Shown: one piece after another, positions 1-7,650 of the stretch
How the letters are laid out: the number at the start of each line of letters is the position of its first letter
Position numbering within the stretch: position 1 is the stretch's first letter
DNA from: Achromobacter kerstersii
GTDB lineage: Bacteria; Pseudomonadota; Gammaproteobacteria; Burkholderiales; Burkholderiaceae_B
NCBI RefSeq assembly: GCF_902859595.1
Contig: NZ_CADIJQ010000007.1
Coordinates: forward strand, 248,001 to 312,000
Reading direction: 5' to 3'
Length of the DNA: 64,000 nucleotides
Position numbers and translations under genes: made by a program
The notes under the pieces: generated by a model
The model's input: only the letters and a program-made list of their open reading frames with translations
The model's database searches: none
What the model was told of the DNA's origin: nothing

Positions 1-457
1 CCGGGTCGATCACGACCGTCACGCCACCGGCTTCGGTGCCATGGTTCTTGGCGGCGGCGCGCAGCATGGCCGGGCCACCGATGTCGATATTCTCAACCGC
101 GTCAGCGAACGTGCAATTCGGCTTGGCGACGGTTTCGCGGAACGGATACAGGTTGACCACCAGCATGTCGATGCGATCGATACCCGCCGCCTTGATGGTG
201 TCCATGTGCTCGGCGCTGTCGCGGCGGGCCAGCAGGCCGCCGTGAATCTTGGGGTGCAGCGTCTTGACGCGGCCATCCAGGATTTCCGGCGAACCCGTGT
301 GGGCAGCCACTTCGGTGACGGTCAGGCCGGAGTCGGCCAGCAGCTTGGCGGTGCCGCCGGTCGACAGCAGGCGCACGCCACGCGTAGCTAGGGCGCGGGC
401 AAATTCAACGATGCCGGTCTTGTCGGACACCGAAAGCAGGGCGGTTTCGATTTTCAT
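1..457 (-). CDS. purH: Bifunctional AICAR transformylase/IMP cyclohydrolase, N-terminal part
   Basis: Encodes the start of PurH, which performs the last two steps of IMP synthesis in the cytoplasm. The 152 visible codons, beginning [15 protein letters not shown], form the MGS-like IMP cyclohydrolase domain, including the STGGT stretch and the segment [12 protein letters not shown]. The coding region leaves the window at base 1, so the transformylase domain is not seen. It is the last visible gene of a minus-strand run ubiH-dusB-fis-purH. The 103 bases before it (458-560) hold no gene. Identity is confident from the motifs; completeness cannot be judged. Confidence 0.95.
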   Translation of the reverse strand, partial: MKIETALLSVSDKTGIVEFARALATRGVRLLSTGGTAKLLADSGLTVTEVAAHTGSPEILDGRVKTLHPKIHGGLLARRDSAEHMDTIKAAGIDRIDMLVVNLYPFRETVAKPNCTFADAVENIDIGGPAMLRAAAKNHGTEAGGVTVVIDP

Positions 458-560
458 GGTGGGGACGGGAGTCGGGCGGTGCGCCTTTCTCGTTCAGGTC
501 GGGATGGGAAATCTGCGAAGGGGTGGCCAGCACCCGGCAGGGGCCGGCCACGCGGGAAAG

Positions 561-800
561 CTATACCTGGATATTGTGCGCCAGCAACTTCTTGCGCAGG
601 GTGTTGCGGGTGATGCCCAGCATTTCAGATGCCCGCGACTGGTTGCCGCCCGAACGCTCCAGCGCCACTTCAAGCACCGGGCGCTCGACACAGCGCATCA
701 CCATGTCCCACATATCGTGGGGCTCGGATTCACCCAAGTCTTCGAAATAGCGCTCCAGACTGGCGCGCACGCATTCTTCCAGGACATCTTTCTTGCTCAT
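561..800 (-). CDS. fis: Fis family nucleoid-associated DNA-binding protein
   Basis: A 79-residue protein whose C-terminal half is the Fis/NtrC-type helix-turn-helix: LEVALERSGGNQSRASEMLG followed by ITRNTLRKKL. Fis bends DNA, stimulates rRNA promoters and shapes the nucleoid. The length is slightly shorter than the 98 residues of E. coli Fis, as is usual in beta-proteobacteria. It lies 36 bases downstream of dusB on the same strand, the classical dusB-fis arrangement, so the two are probably co-transcribed with growth-rate control. Confidence 0.95.
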   Translation of the reverse strand: MSKKDVLEECVRASLERYFEDLGESEPHDMWDMVMRCVERPVLEVALERSGGNQSRASEMLGITRNTLRKKLLAHNIQV

Positions 801-836
801 TTGAGTACAGATATTTTTATGTTGGTGTTGAGGCGG

Positions 837-1862
837 TTATGCCGCCAGCAGGGCTTCTGCGACCGGCGCCGGGTGGGTCTCGCCGTCGCGCGAGAGAGTG
901 TCGAACCAATCCGACACCGCCCGCCACTGGTCGCGGGTATTGTCGATCAGGTTCATGCGGGCGCAGAACGAATCCGCGCCCGGCAGGCCGTCCAGATACC
1001 AGCCAATATGCTTGCGCGCCGTACGTACGCCGGTGTGCTCGCCATAGAACCGGTAATGGTCGTCGAGATGTTCGAGCAGCAGCTCGCGCATTTCCCCGTA
1101 AGAGGGAGGGGCCAGTGTTTCGCCCGTGCGCAGGTAGTGGTCGACTTCGCGGAAAATCCAGGGACGGCCTTGGGCCGCCCGGCCAATCATGACCGCGTCG
1201 GCGCCAGTGTAATCCAGGACGTGCTTGGCTTTTTCAGGCGAGTCGATATCTCCGTTGGCGATCACGGGGATATTCAGCTCGGCCTTGACGGCGCGGATAG
1301 TGTCATATTCCGCCTCGCCCGTATAGAGGTCGGCGCGGGTGCGGCCATGCAAGGTCAGGGCAGCGATGCCGGCATTTTCGGCCAGCTTCGCCACGCGCAA
1401 GGCGTTGCGGCTATCGCGGTCCCAGCCTGTGCGCGTCTTCAGCGTAACCGGCACCCCCAGCGGGGCGCAGGCCGACACGACGGCGTCCAGGATGCGGACG
1501 ATCAGGTCTTCGTGGCGCAGCAGCGCAGACCCCGAGGCCACATTACAGACCTTCTTCACGGGGCAGCCCATGTTGATATCGATGATGCGCGCGCCCTTGC
1601 CGGCATTGAAAACGGCCGCTTCGGCCATCATGGCCGGGTCGGCGCCCGCAATCTGCACGGAAATGGGGGCGATTTCGCCATCGTGGTTCAGGCGGCGGGA
1701 CGTTTTGACGCTGTCCCACAGCTTGGGGTTGCTGGCCGCCATCTCGGATACGGCGTAACCCGCCCCCAACTTCTTGCAAAGTTGTCGGAACGGACGGTCC
1801 GTCACTCCCGCCATGGGAGCGACAAGCACGTTGTTGGGAAGGGTCCATTGGCCTATGCGCAT
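837..1862 (-). CDS. dusB: tRNA-dihydrouridine synthase B
   Basis: A flavoenzyme that reduces uridine to dihydrouridine in the tRNA D-loop. The protein begins MRIGQWTLPNNVLVAPMAGV, the FMN-barrel entry of Dus proteins, and has the catalytic-cysteine segment INMGCPVKKVCNVASGSALL. About 341 residues, normal for DusB. I chose the ATG at 1862; a GTG two codons upstream (1868) is possible and neither has a strong ribosome site. It is followed by fis on the same strand and preceded by the ubiH-like gene with a 65-base gap, suggesting one operon. Confidence 0.95.
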   Translation of the reverse strand: MRIGQWTLPNNVLVAPMAGVTDRPFRQLCKKLGAGYAVSEMAASNPKLWDSVKTSRRLNHDGEIAPISVQIAGADPAMMAEAAVFNAGKGARIIDINMGCPVKKVCNVASGSALLRHEDLIVRILDAVVSACAPLGVPVTLKTRTGWDRDSRNALRVAKLAENAGIAALTLHGRTRADLYTGEAEYDTIRAVKAELNIPVIANGDIDSPEKAKHVLDYTGADAVMIGRAAQGRPWIFREVDHYLRTGETLAPPSYGEMRELLLEHLDDHYRFYGEHTGVRTARKHIGWYLDGLPGADSFCARMNLIDNTRDQWRAVSDWFDTLSRDGETHPAPVAEALLAA

Positions 1863-1927
1863 GGTCACATTTTAACCGGCTCGATCAGACCCCCCTTTTT
1901 CAGGGGCCGACAGCTTGGTAACAAGCC

Positions 1928-3097
1928 TCAGGCGCGAAAGCCTTGCAGCAGATGTTGCGCCAGCGGGGCGCGCAGCGGGGACGCCAGATCCATCCCCAAT
2001 AAAGCCAGGCCGCAGGCGTGTTCGACCGGGGCCAAGCCGGTGGCGAACACCCGGGGCATCAAATCGGTCAGGCCGGCGGTGATGACGCGGTCGAATTGGC
2101 GCGCCTGGGCAAAGTCGGCCAGCAGCAGGGTGGGGCTGGTGTCGGGTTGCGCCAGCCAGCCGGCAAGCGTTTGCGCCAGCCGGGCGGCGTCGCGCAGCCC
2201 CAGGTTCAGGCCCTGGCCCGCCACCGGGTGCAGGGTTTGCGCGGCATTGCCGATGGCGGCCACGCGGCCTTGCACTTGGGCGCGGCGGGCGGCCAGCGCC
2301 AAGGGGAAGACGTGACGCGGCGCTTGGCTGGACAGCCGGCCCAGCCGGTCGCCAAACGCTTCCGACAGCGCCTTCGAGAAGGCGGCGTTGTCCAGCGCGG
2401 CCAATTCCGCGGCGCGTTCGGGCGCGCTGCACCACACCACCGAGTACGCGTCAGGCGTCTGCGGGTGCGGCAGCAAGGCCAGCGGGCCTTCAGACGTGAA
2501 ACGTTCCCAAGCCCAGCCGCGGCGCGGCAAGGTGGCGTGCGCAGTGGTCAGCACGGCGTGTTGATCGTAATCGCGGCGCACGTCGGTGGCGCCTGCGCCG
2601 TCGGACTGCACGGCGATCTGGCACAGCAAGGTGTTGTCGCCTTGCACGATGCGCACGCCGTCGGCGTCCTGGCGGTCAACCTGTGCAGCCGGGCCGGACA
2701 GCACGGTGACGCCACTGGCAGCCACGCATTCGTCCAGCTTGGCGTGCAGGCCGGCATAGGCCACGACGCTGCCCAGCTGCGGCACGTTGAAATCGGTGTG
2801 TTGAATGACGGTGCGGCCCAGCCGGCCGCGTTGCGACACGTGGATGTTGCGAATGTCGGCCGAACGATCCGGCCAGGCATGCAAGGTTTCCAGCAGCACG
2901 CGGCTGCCATGATTCATGGCTAGAACGCGGGGGTCGGCGGCAGGCACCGCTGCGGCAGGCGTAGCTGGGGCCGGCGCGGCGCCAGCCAGCAGGGCGATGC
3001 GGGCCGGGTCCGGCGCCACACGCGCCAGCATCAGGGCCAGCACGCGGCCCACGGGGCCGGCGCCAAGAATCGCAATGTCGAAGGCGGATGCAGTCAT
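1928..3097 (-). CDS. ubiH: UbiH/VisC-type FAD-dependent monooxygenase (ubiquinone ring hydroxylation)
   Basis: A 389-residue FAD hydroxylase. The N-terminal dinucleotide-binding motif ILGAGPVGRVLALML and the C-terminal FAD-contact motif IGNAAQTLHPVAGQGLNLGL are those of the UbiH/UbiF/UbiI/Coq6 family, which hydroxylates the aromatic ring during ubiquinone synthesis. Which ring position this paralog modifies cannot be read from sequence, so the symbol is tentative. The nearby aminopeptidase P gene (3659-5002, same strand) repeats the pepP-ubiH association of many proteobacteria, here interrupted by an oppositely oriented TM2 gene. Confidence 0.85.
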   Translation of the reverse strand: MTASAFDIAILGAGPVGRVLALMLARVAPDPARIALLAGAAPAPATPAAAVPAADPRVLAMNHGSRVLLETLHAWPDRSADIRNIHVSQRGRLGRTVIQHTDFNVPQLGSVVAYAGLHAKLDECVAASGVTVLSGPAAQVDRQDADGVRIVQGDNTLLCQIAVQSDGAGATDVRRDYDQHAVLTTAHATLPRRGWAWERFTSEGPLALLPHPQTPDAYSVVWCSAPERAAELAALDNAAFSKALSEAFGDRLGRLSSQAPRHVFPLALAARRAQVQGRVAAIGNAAQTLHPVAGQGLNLGLRDAARLAQTLAGWLAQPDTSPTLLLADFAQARQFDRVITAGLTDLMPRVFATGLAPVEHACGLALLGMDLASPLRAPLAQHLLQGFRA

Positions 3098-3176
3098 GGC
3101 GGGATTTTAACCGTCCACTACAATCCCGGACAGCCAGCGCGGCGGGTCGCGCGGCCCACCTTCCCGGTTGATTGAT

Positions 3177-3641
3177 ATGACGCAGGTTCAGGCTTCCTCT
3201 TCGCTGTCCGCCGTATCCGCCCGCCGCCCGCGCGGCAAGGTCGCGGTGGGCTTATTGGCCTGCTTGTTCGGCTGGCTGGGCGCCCACTGGTGGTATCTGG
3301 GCCGCCGCCACGCGTGGCTGGTAACGCTGCTGGCGGTCGTCAGCCTGTTCTGCGCGTTCCGGTTCTATCCGGTCTGGTACGACAACCCCGCCTTTTTCCT
3401 GCTGTTCATTCCGATGATCGACGGGTTCATCGAAAGCGCGGTGTTCTCGCTGATGTCCGACGAGAAATTCGACCGCCTCTACAACCCCGATCACGGCCGC
3501 CCGTCAGCCACGGGCTGGGGGCCGGTGCTGGTCGCCATTCTGGCGTGTCTGGTGGGCTCGGTCGTGTCGATGTTCGCCATCGCCATGGTGGTGGTCTACG
3601 TCTGGGTGGCCATGGGCTGGCTGGACGGCCTGGTGCTCTAG
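3177..3641 (+). CDS. TM2-domain membrane protein
   Basis: A 154-residue membrane protein starting MTQVQASSS. The first hydrophobic hairpin, around VGLLACLFGWLGAHWWYLGR, matches the TM2 (NINE) domain pattern of two helices joined by a short basic turn after a G-x-H-x-x-Y-L-G motif. Two or three further hydrophobic segments follow (about residues 55-85 and 115-150). The function of the family is unknown. The gene is oriented against its neighbours ubiH and pepP, and its stop lies 17 bases from the pepP stop. A TTG nine bases upstream could also start it; ATG is preferred. Confidence 0.75.
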   Translation: MTQVQASSSLSAVSARRPRGKVAVGLLACLFGWLGAHWWYLGRRHAWLVTLLAVVSLFCAFRFYPVWYDNPAFFLLFIPMIDGFIESAVFSLMSDEKFDRLYNPDHGRPSATGWGPVLVAILACLVGSVVSMFAIAMVVVYVWVAMGWLDGLVL

Positions 3642-3658
3642 GCCGCCCCCGGCATTGC

Positions 3659-5002
3659 CTATTCGCGCATCAGCGCTTCGATCTCGCTGGCTTGCACCGG
3701 CACGCCGCGGGTGATCAATTCACAGCCTTCGTCCGTGACCAGTGCGTCGTCCTCGGTGCGGATGCCGATGTTCCAGTAGCTTTCCGGCACGTCGTCGGCA
3801 GGGCGTACATAGATGCCGGGCTCAATCGTCAGCATCATGCCCCGTTCCAGCGTGCGCCACGGGCGGTCGGCGCCGTGGGCCGCGCCTGCTTGGCGATAGT
3901 CGCCCACGTCATGAACGTCCAGCCCCAGCCAATGGCCGGTGCGATGCATGTAGAAGCGGCTGTAGTCGCCGGATTCCAGCACGCCGTCCAGGGACCCCTT
4001 CAACAGTTTCAGATCCAGCATGCCTTGCGCCAGCACGCGCAGCGCGGCTTCGTGGCCGTCGTTGAAGCTGCGGCCGGGCGCGGTGGCCGCAGCCGCCGCT
4101 TCCTGCGCCGCTACCGTCAGGTCATACAACGCGCGCTGCGGGCCGCTGTAGCGGCCATTCACGGGGAATGTGCGGGTGATGTCGCTGGCGTAGCTGTCGA
4201 CTTCGCAGCCGGCGTCGATCAACACCAGATCGCCATCGCGCAGCACGGCCTCGCCAGCGGGGTAGTGCAGTACGCAGGCGTTGGCGCCTGCGGCCACGAT
4301 GCTGTTGTAGGCGACGGCCTGGGCGCCGTGCCGGCGGAATTCATACAGCAGCTCGGCTTCCAGTTCATATTCGTGCATGCCGGCTCGGGCAACGCGCATG
4401 GCGCGCGCGTGGGCGCCCGCCGAGATCTTCGCTGCGCGCCGCATCGCGGCGATTTCAGAGGGGTCTTTGATCAGACGCATTTCCGCCAGCAGAGGGCGGA
4501 TGTCCTGTTGCCGCGAGGGCGGAGCATGGCCCGCGCGGCTGGCCTCGCGGGCCGACGCCAGCCAGCGGTGCAGGCGCCCGTCGGTGCGTTTATCCCCCGC
4601 AAGCGGCGCGTACAGCGTGGGGTGATCCAGCATCAGCTTGGGCACCAATTCATCCAGCGCGTCGATGGGGTGCGCGTCGTCGAAACCAAAATGCGCGGCG
4701 GCGGCTTCGGGGCCGAAGCGTTTGCCTTCCCAGATTTCATGCTCTACGTGGCGTTCCCGGCAGAACAGCAGGGCGCGGTCGGTCGCGCCTGCAATCAGCA
4801 CCAGCCATGCCGCCGGCTCGGTGAATCCGGTCAGGTAGAAGAAGTCGCTGTCGTGCCGGTAGGGGCACTCGGCGTCGCGGTTGCGTATCGCCTCGGGGGC
4901 GGTCGGCAGGATGGCGATGCCCCCGCCTTCGGCGCGCATCCGCTCCATCAAGCGTTGGCGCCGGGCGGCGAAGGGGATGATGTCGGCGGGAGGCAGGCTC
5001 AT
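3659..5002 (-). CDS. pepP: Xaa-Pro aminopeptidase (aminopeptidase P)
   Basis: A 447-residue M24 metallopeptidase that removes N-terminal residues preceding proline. The C-terminal pita-bread domain shows all five metal ligands: the two aspartates in LVLIDAGCEVDSYASDITR, the histidine in HRTGHWLGLDVHD, and the glutamates in MLTIEPGIYV and GIRTEDDALV. The N-terminal domain with FFYLTGF is typical of the long PepP form. Cytoplasmic, no signal peptide. Upstream lies the control region of the divergently transcribed transporter at 5383. Confidence 0.95.
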   Translation of the reverse strand: MSLPPADIIPFAARRQRLMERMRAEGGGIAILPTAPEAIRNRDAECPYRHDSDFFYLTGFTEPAAWLVLIAGATDRALLFCRERHVEHEIWEGKRFGPEAAAAHFGFDDAHPIDALDELVPKLMLDHPTLYAPLAGDKRTDGRLHRWLASAREASRAGHAPPSRQQDIRPLLAEMRLIKDPSEIAAMRRAAKISAGAHARAMRVARAGMHEYELEAELLYEFRRHGAQAVAYNSIVAAGANACVLHYPAGEAVLRDGDLVLIDAGCEVDSYASDITRTFPVNGRYSGPQRALYDLTVAAQEAAAAATAPGRSFNDGHEAALRVLAQGMLDLKLLKGSLDGVLESGDYSRFYMHRTGHWLGLDVHDVGDYRQAGAAHGADRPWRTLERGMMLTIEPGIYVRPADDVPESYWNIGIRTEDDALVTDEGCELITRGVPVQASEIEALMRE

Positions 5003-5113
5003 GGCGGGCAGGGGCGCGAACCCCGCGAAAGCTGTGGATGCGGCCTACTTTACCCCGCTATCGCGTGCAAACAACAGTGCGGCGCGAACCTGTGCGGCCT
5101 GCCCGGGATTCAC

Positions 5114-5141
5114 TGGACGGTCATGTTGGCGCTGCTACAAT
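5114..5141 (+). promoter_or_regulatory. Predicted sigma-70 promoter of the riboswitch-transporter transcript
   Basis: TGGACG (5114-5119) and TACAAT (5136-5141) are separated by 16 bases. The expected start of transcription, near 5148, falls just before the riboswitch sequence. The -10 box is good and the -35 box is weak (4 of 6). Confidence 0.5.
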
Positions 5142-5147
5142 CGCGGC

Positions 5148-5315
5148 TCTGTCATTGGGGAGTAGCCATCCTTTGTCCCCAAAGGAGTTAGCGTCAACAG
5201 ACTTGGTGGTTCAGGGCCGCGGTGCGGTTGCTAGAACTCCATGGCGCTAACGGTTTCCATGCAAGCGGCCCGCCCGCCAGCATGGATCAGCCAGGCGAGA
5301 CCTTTGGCCGCGTTG
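5148..5315 (+). promoter_or_regulatory. yybP-ykoY family (Mn2+) riboswitch
   Basis: The leader contains the two invariant loop strings of this class: GGGGAGTAGCC at 5157-5167 and GGCGAGACCTTTGG near 5293-5306. Between them are a local hairpin (CCTTTG/CAAAGG, about 5170-5185), the conserved GCGTCAAC, and a long-range helix GTTAGCG (about 5188-5194) with CGCTAAC (about 5245-5251). This matches the two-leg, loop-docked fold described for the manganese-sensing yybP-ykoY RNAs of mntP and alx. It precedes a cation transporter start codon at 5383 that has no visible free ribosome site, consistent with control in the leader. Exact ends are estimates. Confidence 0.8.
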
Positions 5316-5382
5316 CGTTCACCCTAGCCGGGCGAGCCGTAGCGTCGCGCCAATTGGTTTCTGCTCGTCCGGCTTCGTTCCT

Positions 5383-6399
5383 ATGTTGCTCACGCTGTTT
5401 TTGTTTTTCCTGTCCGCGGCAGTGATTTACTTCGCCTGCGAATTCTTCGTCAATGGCGTTGAATGGGTCGGACATCGCTTCCACCTGGGCGCCACCGCCA
5501 CCGGCACCGTGCTGGCCGCATTTGGCACAGCCTTGCCTGAAAGCGCGGTCACCTTCATGGCCGTCGTGTTCGGCGAGACCCCTGAACAGAAAGATATCGG
5601 CGTCGGCGCCGCCATGGGCGGCCCCCTGGTGCTGGCGACGCTGGCGTATGCCGTAGTCGGTGTTGCGCTGTGGCGAGCCCGCCGTGGGCAGCGCAGTGGT
5701 CAGACCCTGCAGGCCAACTGTATCAACGCGGACCAGCGCCGGCTGGCCCGCGACCAGGCCTGGTTCATGGGCATCTTCATCTTCAAGGTCGGGCTGGGCC
5801 TGCTGGCCTTCGCGTGGAAACCCTGGCTGGGCATCCTGTTCCTGGCCACGTATGGCCTGTATATCAAGCGCGAACTGAGCCATGACGAAGAACGCACTGA
5901 CAGCGAAGACCTCGAGCCGCTGAAGCTGCGCCCCCGCGACGAAGACCCGTCCATGTTCTGGGCCGCCACGCAGACGATCCTGGCGCTGGTGGTCATCGCC
6001 GGCGCGTCGCATGTGTTTGTGAATCAGATTGAAGTGCTGGGCGTGGCGATGGGCGCATCGCCGCATGTGGCCGCCTTGCTGCTGGCCCCAGTCGCCACCG
6101 AGCTGCCGGAAATCATGAATGCGCTGATCTGGGTGCGCCAGGGCAAGGAACGCCTGGCGCTGGCCAATATCTCGGGCGCGATGATGATCCAGGCGACCAT
6201 TCCCAGCGCGCTTGGTATCTTCATGACCCCCTGGCTGCTTGACGCCCCGTTGCTGGCCGCTGGCCTGTTCACGATGCTGTCGATCGGGCTGCTGTGGCTG
6301 CGCTTCCGCCGTTCGGTCATGAGCGTGCCGGCGTTGTCGGCGGTGGGCGGGTTCTATGCGCTGTTCGCGGCCTATCTGGGCTGGCACTTCTACGCCTGA
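5383..6399 (+). CDS. CaCA family Na+/Ca2+ exchanger-type cation transporter
   Basis: A 338-residue inner-membrane protein with about ten hydrophobic segments in two inverted halves. Each half holds the alpha-repeat signature of cation/Ca2+ exchangers: GTALPESAVTFMAVVFGE near residue 50 and APVATELPEIMNALIWV near residue 235, whose acidic residues bind the cation. A charged loop of about 30 residues (HDEERTDSEDLEPLKLRPRD) joins the halves on the cytoplasmic side. The gene stands alone behind a yybP-ykoY riboswitch, which suggests that Mn2+ induces it and that it may export Mn2+ or exchange Ca2+. The substrate is inferred. There is no clear Shine-Dalgarno in front of the ATG. Confidence 0.85.
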   Translation: MLLTLFLFFLSAAVIYFACEFFVNGVEWVGHRFHLGATATGTVLAAFGTALPESAVTFMAVVFGETPEQKDIGVGAAMGGPLVLATLAYAVVGVALWRARRGQRSGQTLQANCINADQRRLARDQAWFMGIFIFKVGLGLLAFAWKPWLGILFLATYGLYIKRELSHDEERTDSEDLEPLKLRPRDEDPSMFWAATQTILALVVIAGASHVFVNQIEVLGVAMGASPHVAALLLAPVATELPEIMNALIWVRQGKERLALANISGAMMIQATIPSALGIFMTPWLLDAPLLAAGLFTMLSIGLLWLRFRRSVMSVPALSAVGGFYALFAAYLGWHFYA

Positions 6400-6405
6400 T
6401 TGTTA

Positions 6406-6454
6406 GGCGCAACGCAGTCGGCGGCGCAGGGCCTGTAGGCGTTGCGCCGCTTTT
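6406..6454 (+). terminator. Hairpin terminator after the CaCA transporter
   Basis: A perfect 10-bp inverted repeat, GGCGCAACGC (6406-6415) and GCGTTGCGCC (6439-6448), is followed by GCTTTTGC and a second T-run. The loop is long (23 bases), so strength is moderate. Confidence 0.55.
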
Positions 6455-6508
6455 GCATTCTTTTTGCTGCCTCTTAAGCAAGTAGGCCCACAATTAAGCG
6501 GTCAACCC

Positions 6509-6537
6509 TTGTCCATCAGTGGAAACCCGCGTAAACT
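6509..6537 (+). promoter_or_regulatory. Predicted promoter of the magnesium-transport leader transcript
   Basis: TTGTCC (6509-6514) and TAAACT (6532-6537) are exactly 17 bases apart, just after the preceding terminator. Transcription would start near 6544, giving a leader of about 340 bases before the first long gene at 6882. Confidence 0.5.
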
Positions 6538-6568
6538 CCGCCTGTTATCCATCTCAGGAGCAGTCTTC

Positions 6569-6622
6569 GTGAATACCGATTCCGGCGAAAGTAGTCGATC
6601 TTGCATCGACATCGCTGTCTGA
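6569..6622 (+). CDS. Candidate 17-residue leader peptide (MNTDSGESSRSCIDIAV)
   Basis: A GTG codon lies 8 bases after AGGAG (6556-6560) and opens a 17-codon frame ending in TGA at 6620-6622. It sits about 25 bases after the predicted transcription start. Its stop overlaps the left arm of a GACAGGA (6621-6627)/TCCTGTC (6653-6659) inverted repeat, so ribosome position could decide whether that hairpin forms. A second hairpin, GCAAGCC-TTC-GGCTTGC, lies at 6716-6732. The arrangement resembles leader-peptide control in Salmonella mgtCBR, but there is no sequence match and coding is unproven. The rest of the leader to 6881 shows no other supportable gene. Confidence 0.35.
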   Translation: MNTDSGESSRSCIDIAV

Positions 6623-6715
6623 CAGGAAACACGCAGAGCTCCATCTGCCGCATCCTGTCATACAGGTTGCGGCGTATCCCAAGCCCCGGGTCTTTGTTTT
6701 TACCCACGCAATAGC

Positions 6716-6732
6716 GCAAGCCTTCGGCTTGC
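6716..6732 (+). other. Strong RNA hairpin in the magnesium leader
   Basis: A perfect stem GCAAGCC/GGCTTGC with a three-base TTC loop. No T-run follows, so it is not an intrinsic terminator; it is a candidate pause or structural element of the leader. Confidence 0.5.
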
Positions 6733-6881
6733 CGGGACATTCCCCAGCATAAACCGCCAGAACCGCCGCTCGTCGCAGCGCCAGCGTTCGTGCACGTCTT
6801 GTGTTCGCCCGCCATGCGCCGCGTCTGCGCGTGCACGCGTACTCGCGATGACCGTTCCCCATTCTTGCAATGGAGGTCGTT

Positions 6882-7220
6882 ATGCGTTTCTTCGACTTGT
6901 TCCTACGCCGCGCTGGCGTAGACCGCGCCACCGCCCTGGGCCGCCGTCGCGGCACGTCGCGTTTGACGGTCATTTGTCCGCGCGACGAGCTGGGCGCCTT
7001 GCGCAAGCAGATCTGCCTGGACTTCAGCGCCGCCGGCCTGGATGTCTCGCAAGTGCAGATTGACCAAGGCCGCGACCCGAACCTCGCGTCGGCTTGCATC
7101 ACCGTCAATTGCCCCCCGGAGCTGCGGGCTGAATTGATGTCGCAAGCGCGCCGCCTGAGCGCCAACCCCGCCGTTCGTCACGTGCATTTCGGCGCGCAAA
7201 CCGCCGCAATGGCCGCCTGA
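6882..7220 (+). CDS. Small ACT-like protein resembling the MgtC C-terminal domain
   Basis: A 112-residue protein beginning MRFFDLFLRRAG. The ATG follows GGAGG (6872-6876) at a good distance. After a basic N-terminus it contains one beta-alpha-beta-beta-alpha-beta-like unit (RLTVICPRDELGALRKQICL ... ACITVNCPPELRAELMSQAR ... VRHVHF). This resembles the soluble C-terminal ACT-like domain of MgtC/SapB proteins without the membrane part. It is followed by the DPDP leader peptide and an Mg2+ ATPase gene on the same strand. I infer a regulator or partner of Mg2+ uptake; the family assignment is by pattern only. Confidence 0.6.
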   Translation: MRFFDLFLRRAGVDRATALGRRRGTSRLTVICPRDELGALRKQICLDFSAAGLDVSQVQIDQGRDPNLASACITVNCPPELRAELMSQARRLSANPAVRHVHFGAQTAAMAA

Positions 7221-7248
7221 CGGGCGCTGTCCACCCAAGAGAGAGATC

Positions 7249-7314
7249 ATGCCCAGTGCCTTAGACCCTGACCCTCGATTGCGCCACGTGCACGGCGCCG
7301 GCATGCCTGTCTGA
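7249..7314 (+). CDS. Candidate MgtL-like Asp-Pro leader peptide
   Basis: A 21-codon frame starts at ATG 7249 after an AGAGAGAG purine-rich ribosome site and stops at 7312-7314. The peptide begins MPSALDPDPRLRH. The DPDP run followed by arginines recalls Salmonella MgtL ([17 protein letters not shown]), where acidic and proline codons stall or destabilise ribosomes at low Mg2+ and switch on mgtA. It lies 29 bases after the MgtC-like gene and 336 bases before the ATPase gene. Function is inferred from codon content and position. Confidence 0.5.
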   Translation: MPSALDPDPRLRHVHGAGMPV

Positions 7315-7650
7315 CCTGTCTTCTCCCTGCGAGCCGACTGGCCGGACATTCTTCCGGCGCATACGGACTCCGCAGCATTGAATCCCCGGCTTGGCCGACG
7401 TCTTTCTTGACGATCGCGCCGCTTGCGCCGGTTTCGATTCCCTAGCTCGCTTCCCTTCCGTTTTCCGCACCCGGCGCGACTTCCACGCGATCCGGACACC
7501 GGCAACATTGCCCCGGTGCCTGCGCGCGCCCGTACGCGGCGGATTGTCGGCTTTCCTTTGAAAGCTGCGGCCCGCTGCTGCCCGCGCGCAGCACATCGGG
7601 CGGGGTGCCCGTGTCTTCGACAACAACACAATAAAAACCGGAAGACTCCG
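7315..7650 (+). other. Long untranslated leader of the Mg2+ ATPase gene
   Basis: I find no supportable gene in these 336 bases. The sense strand is rich in C and T, notably 7310-7345 and 7435-7495 (for example CTAGCTCGCTTCCCTTCCG), a composition favourable for Rho loading. No M-box riboswitch core is recognisable. Together with the upstream DPDP peptide this looks like a regulatory leader. Confidence 0.45.

Noticed and set aside
249..2315. Long plus-strand open frame opposite purH, fis and dusB
   Set aside because: It is antisense to three recognisable genes and has no family features; such frames are common in high-GC DNA.
3290..5191. Long plus-strand open frame across the TM2 and pepP genes
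   Set aside because: Shadow of pepP on the other strand, without domains or a sensible start.
7221..7650. M-box (Mg2+) riboswitch before mgtA
   Set aside because: The conserved M-box strings are absent; the Asp-Pro leader peptide is the better hypothesis.
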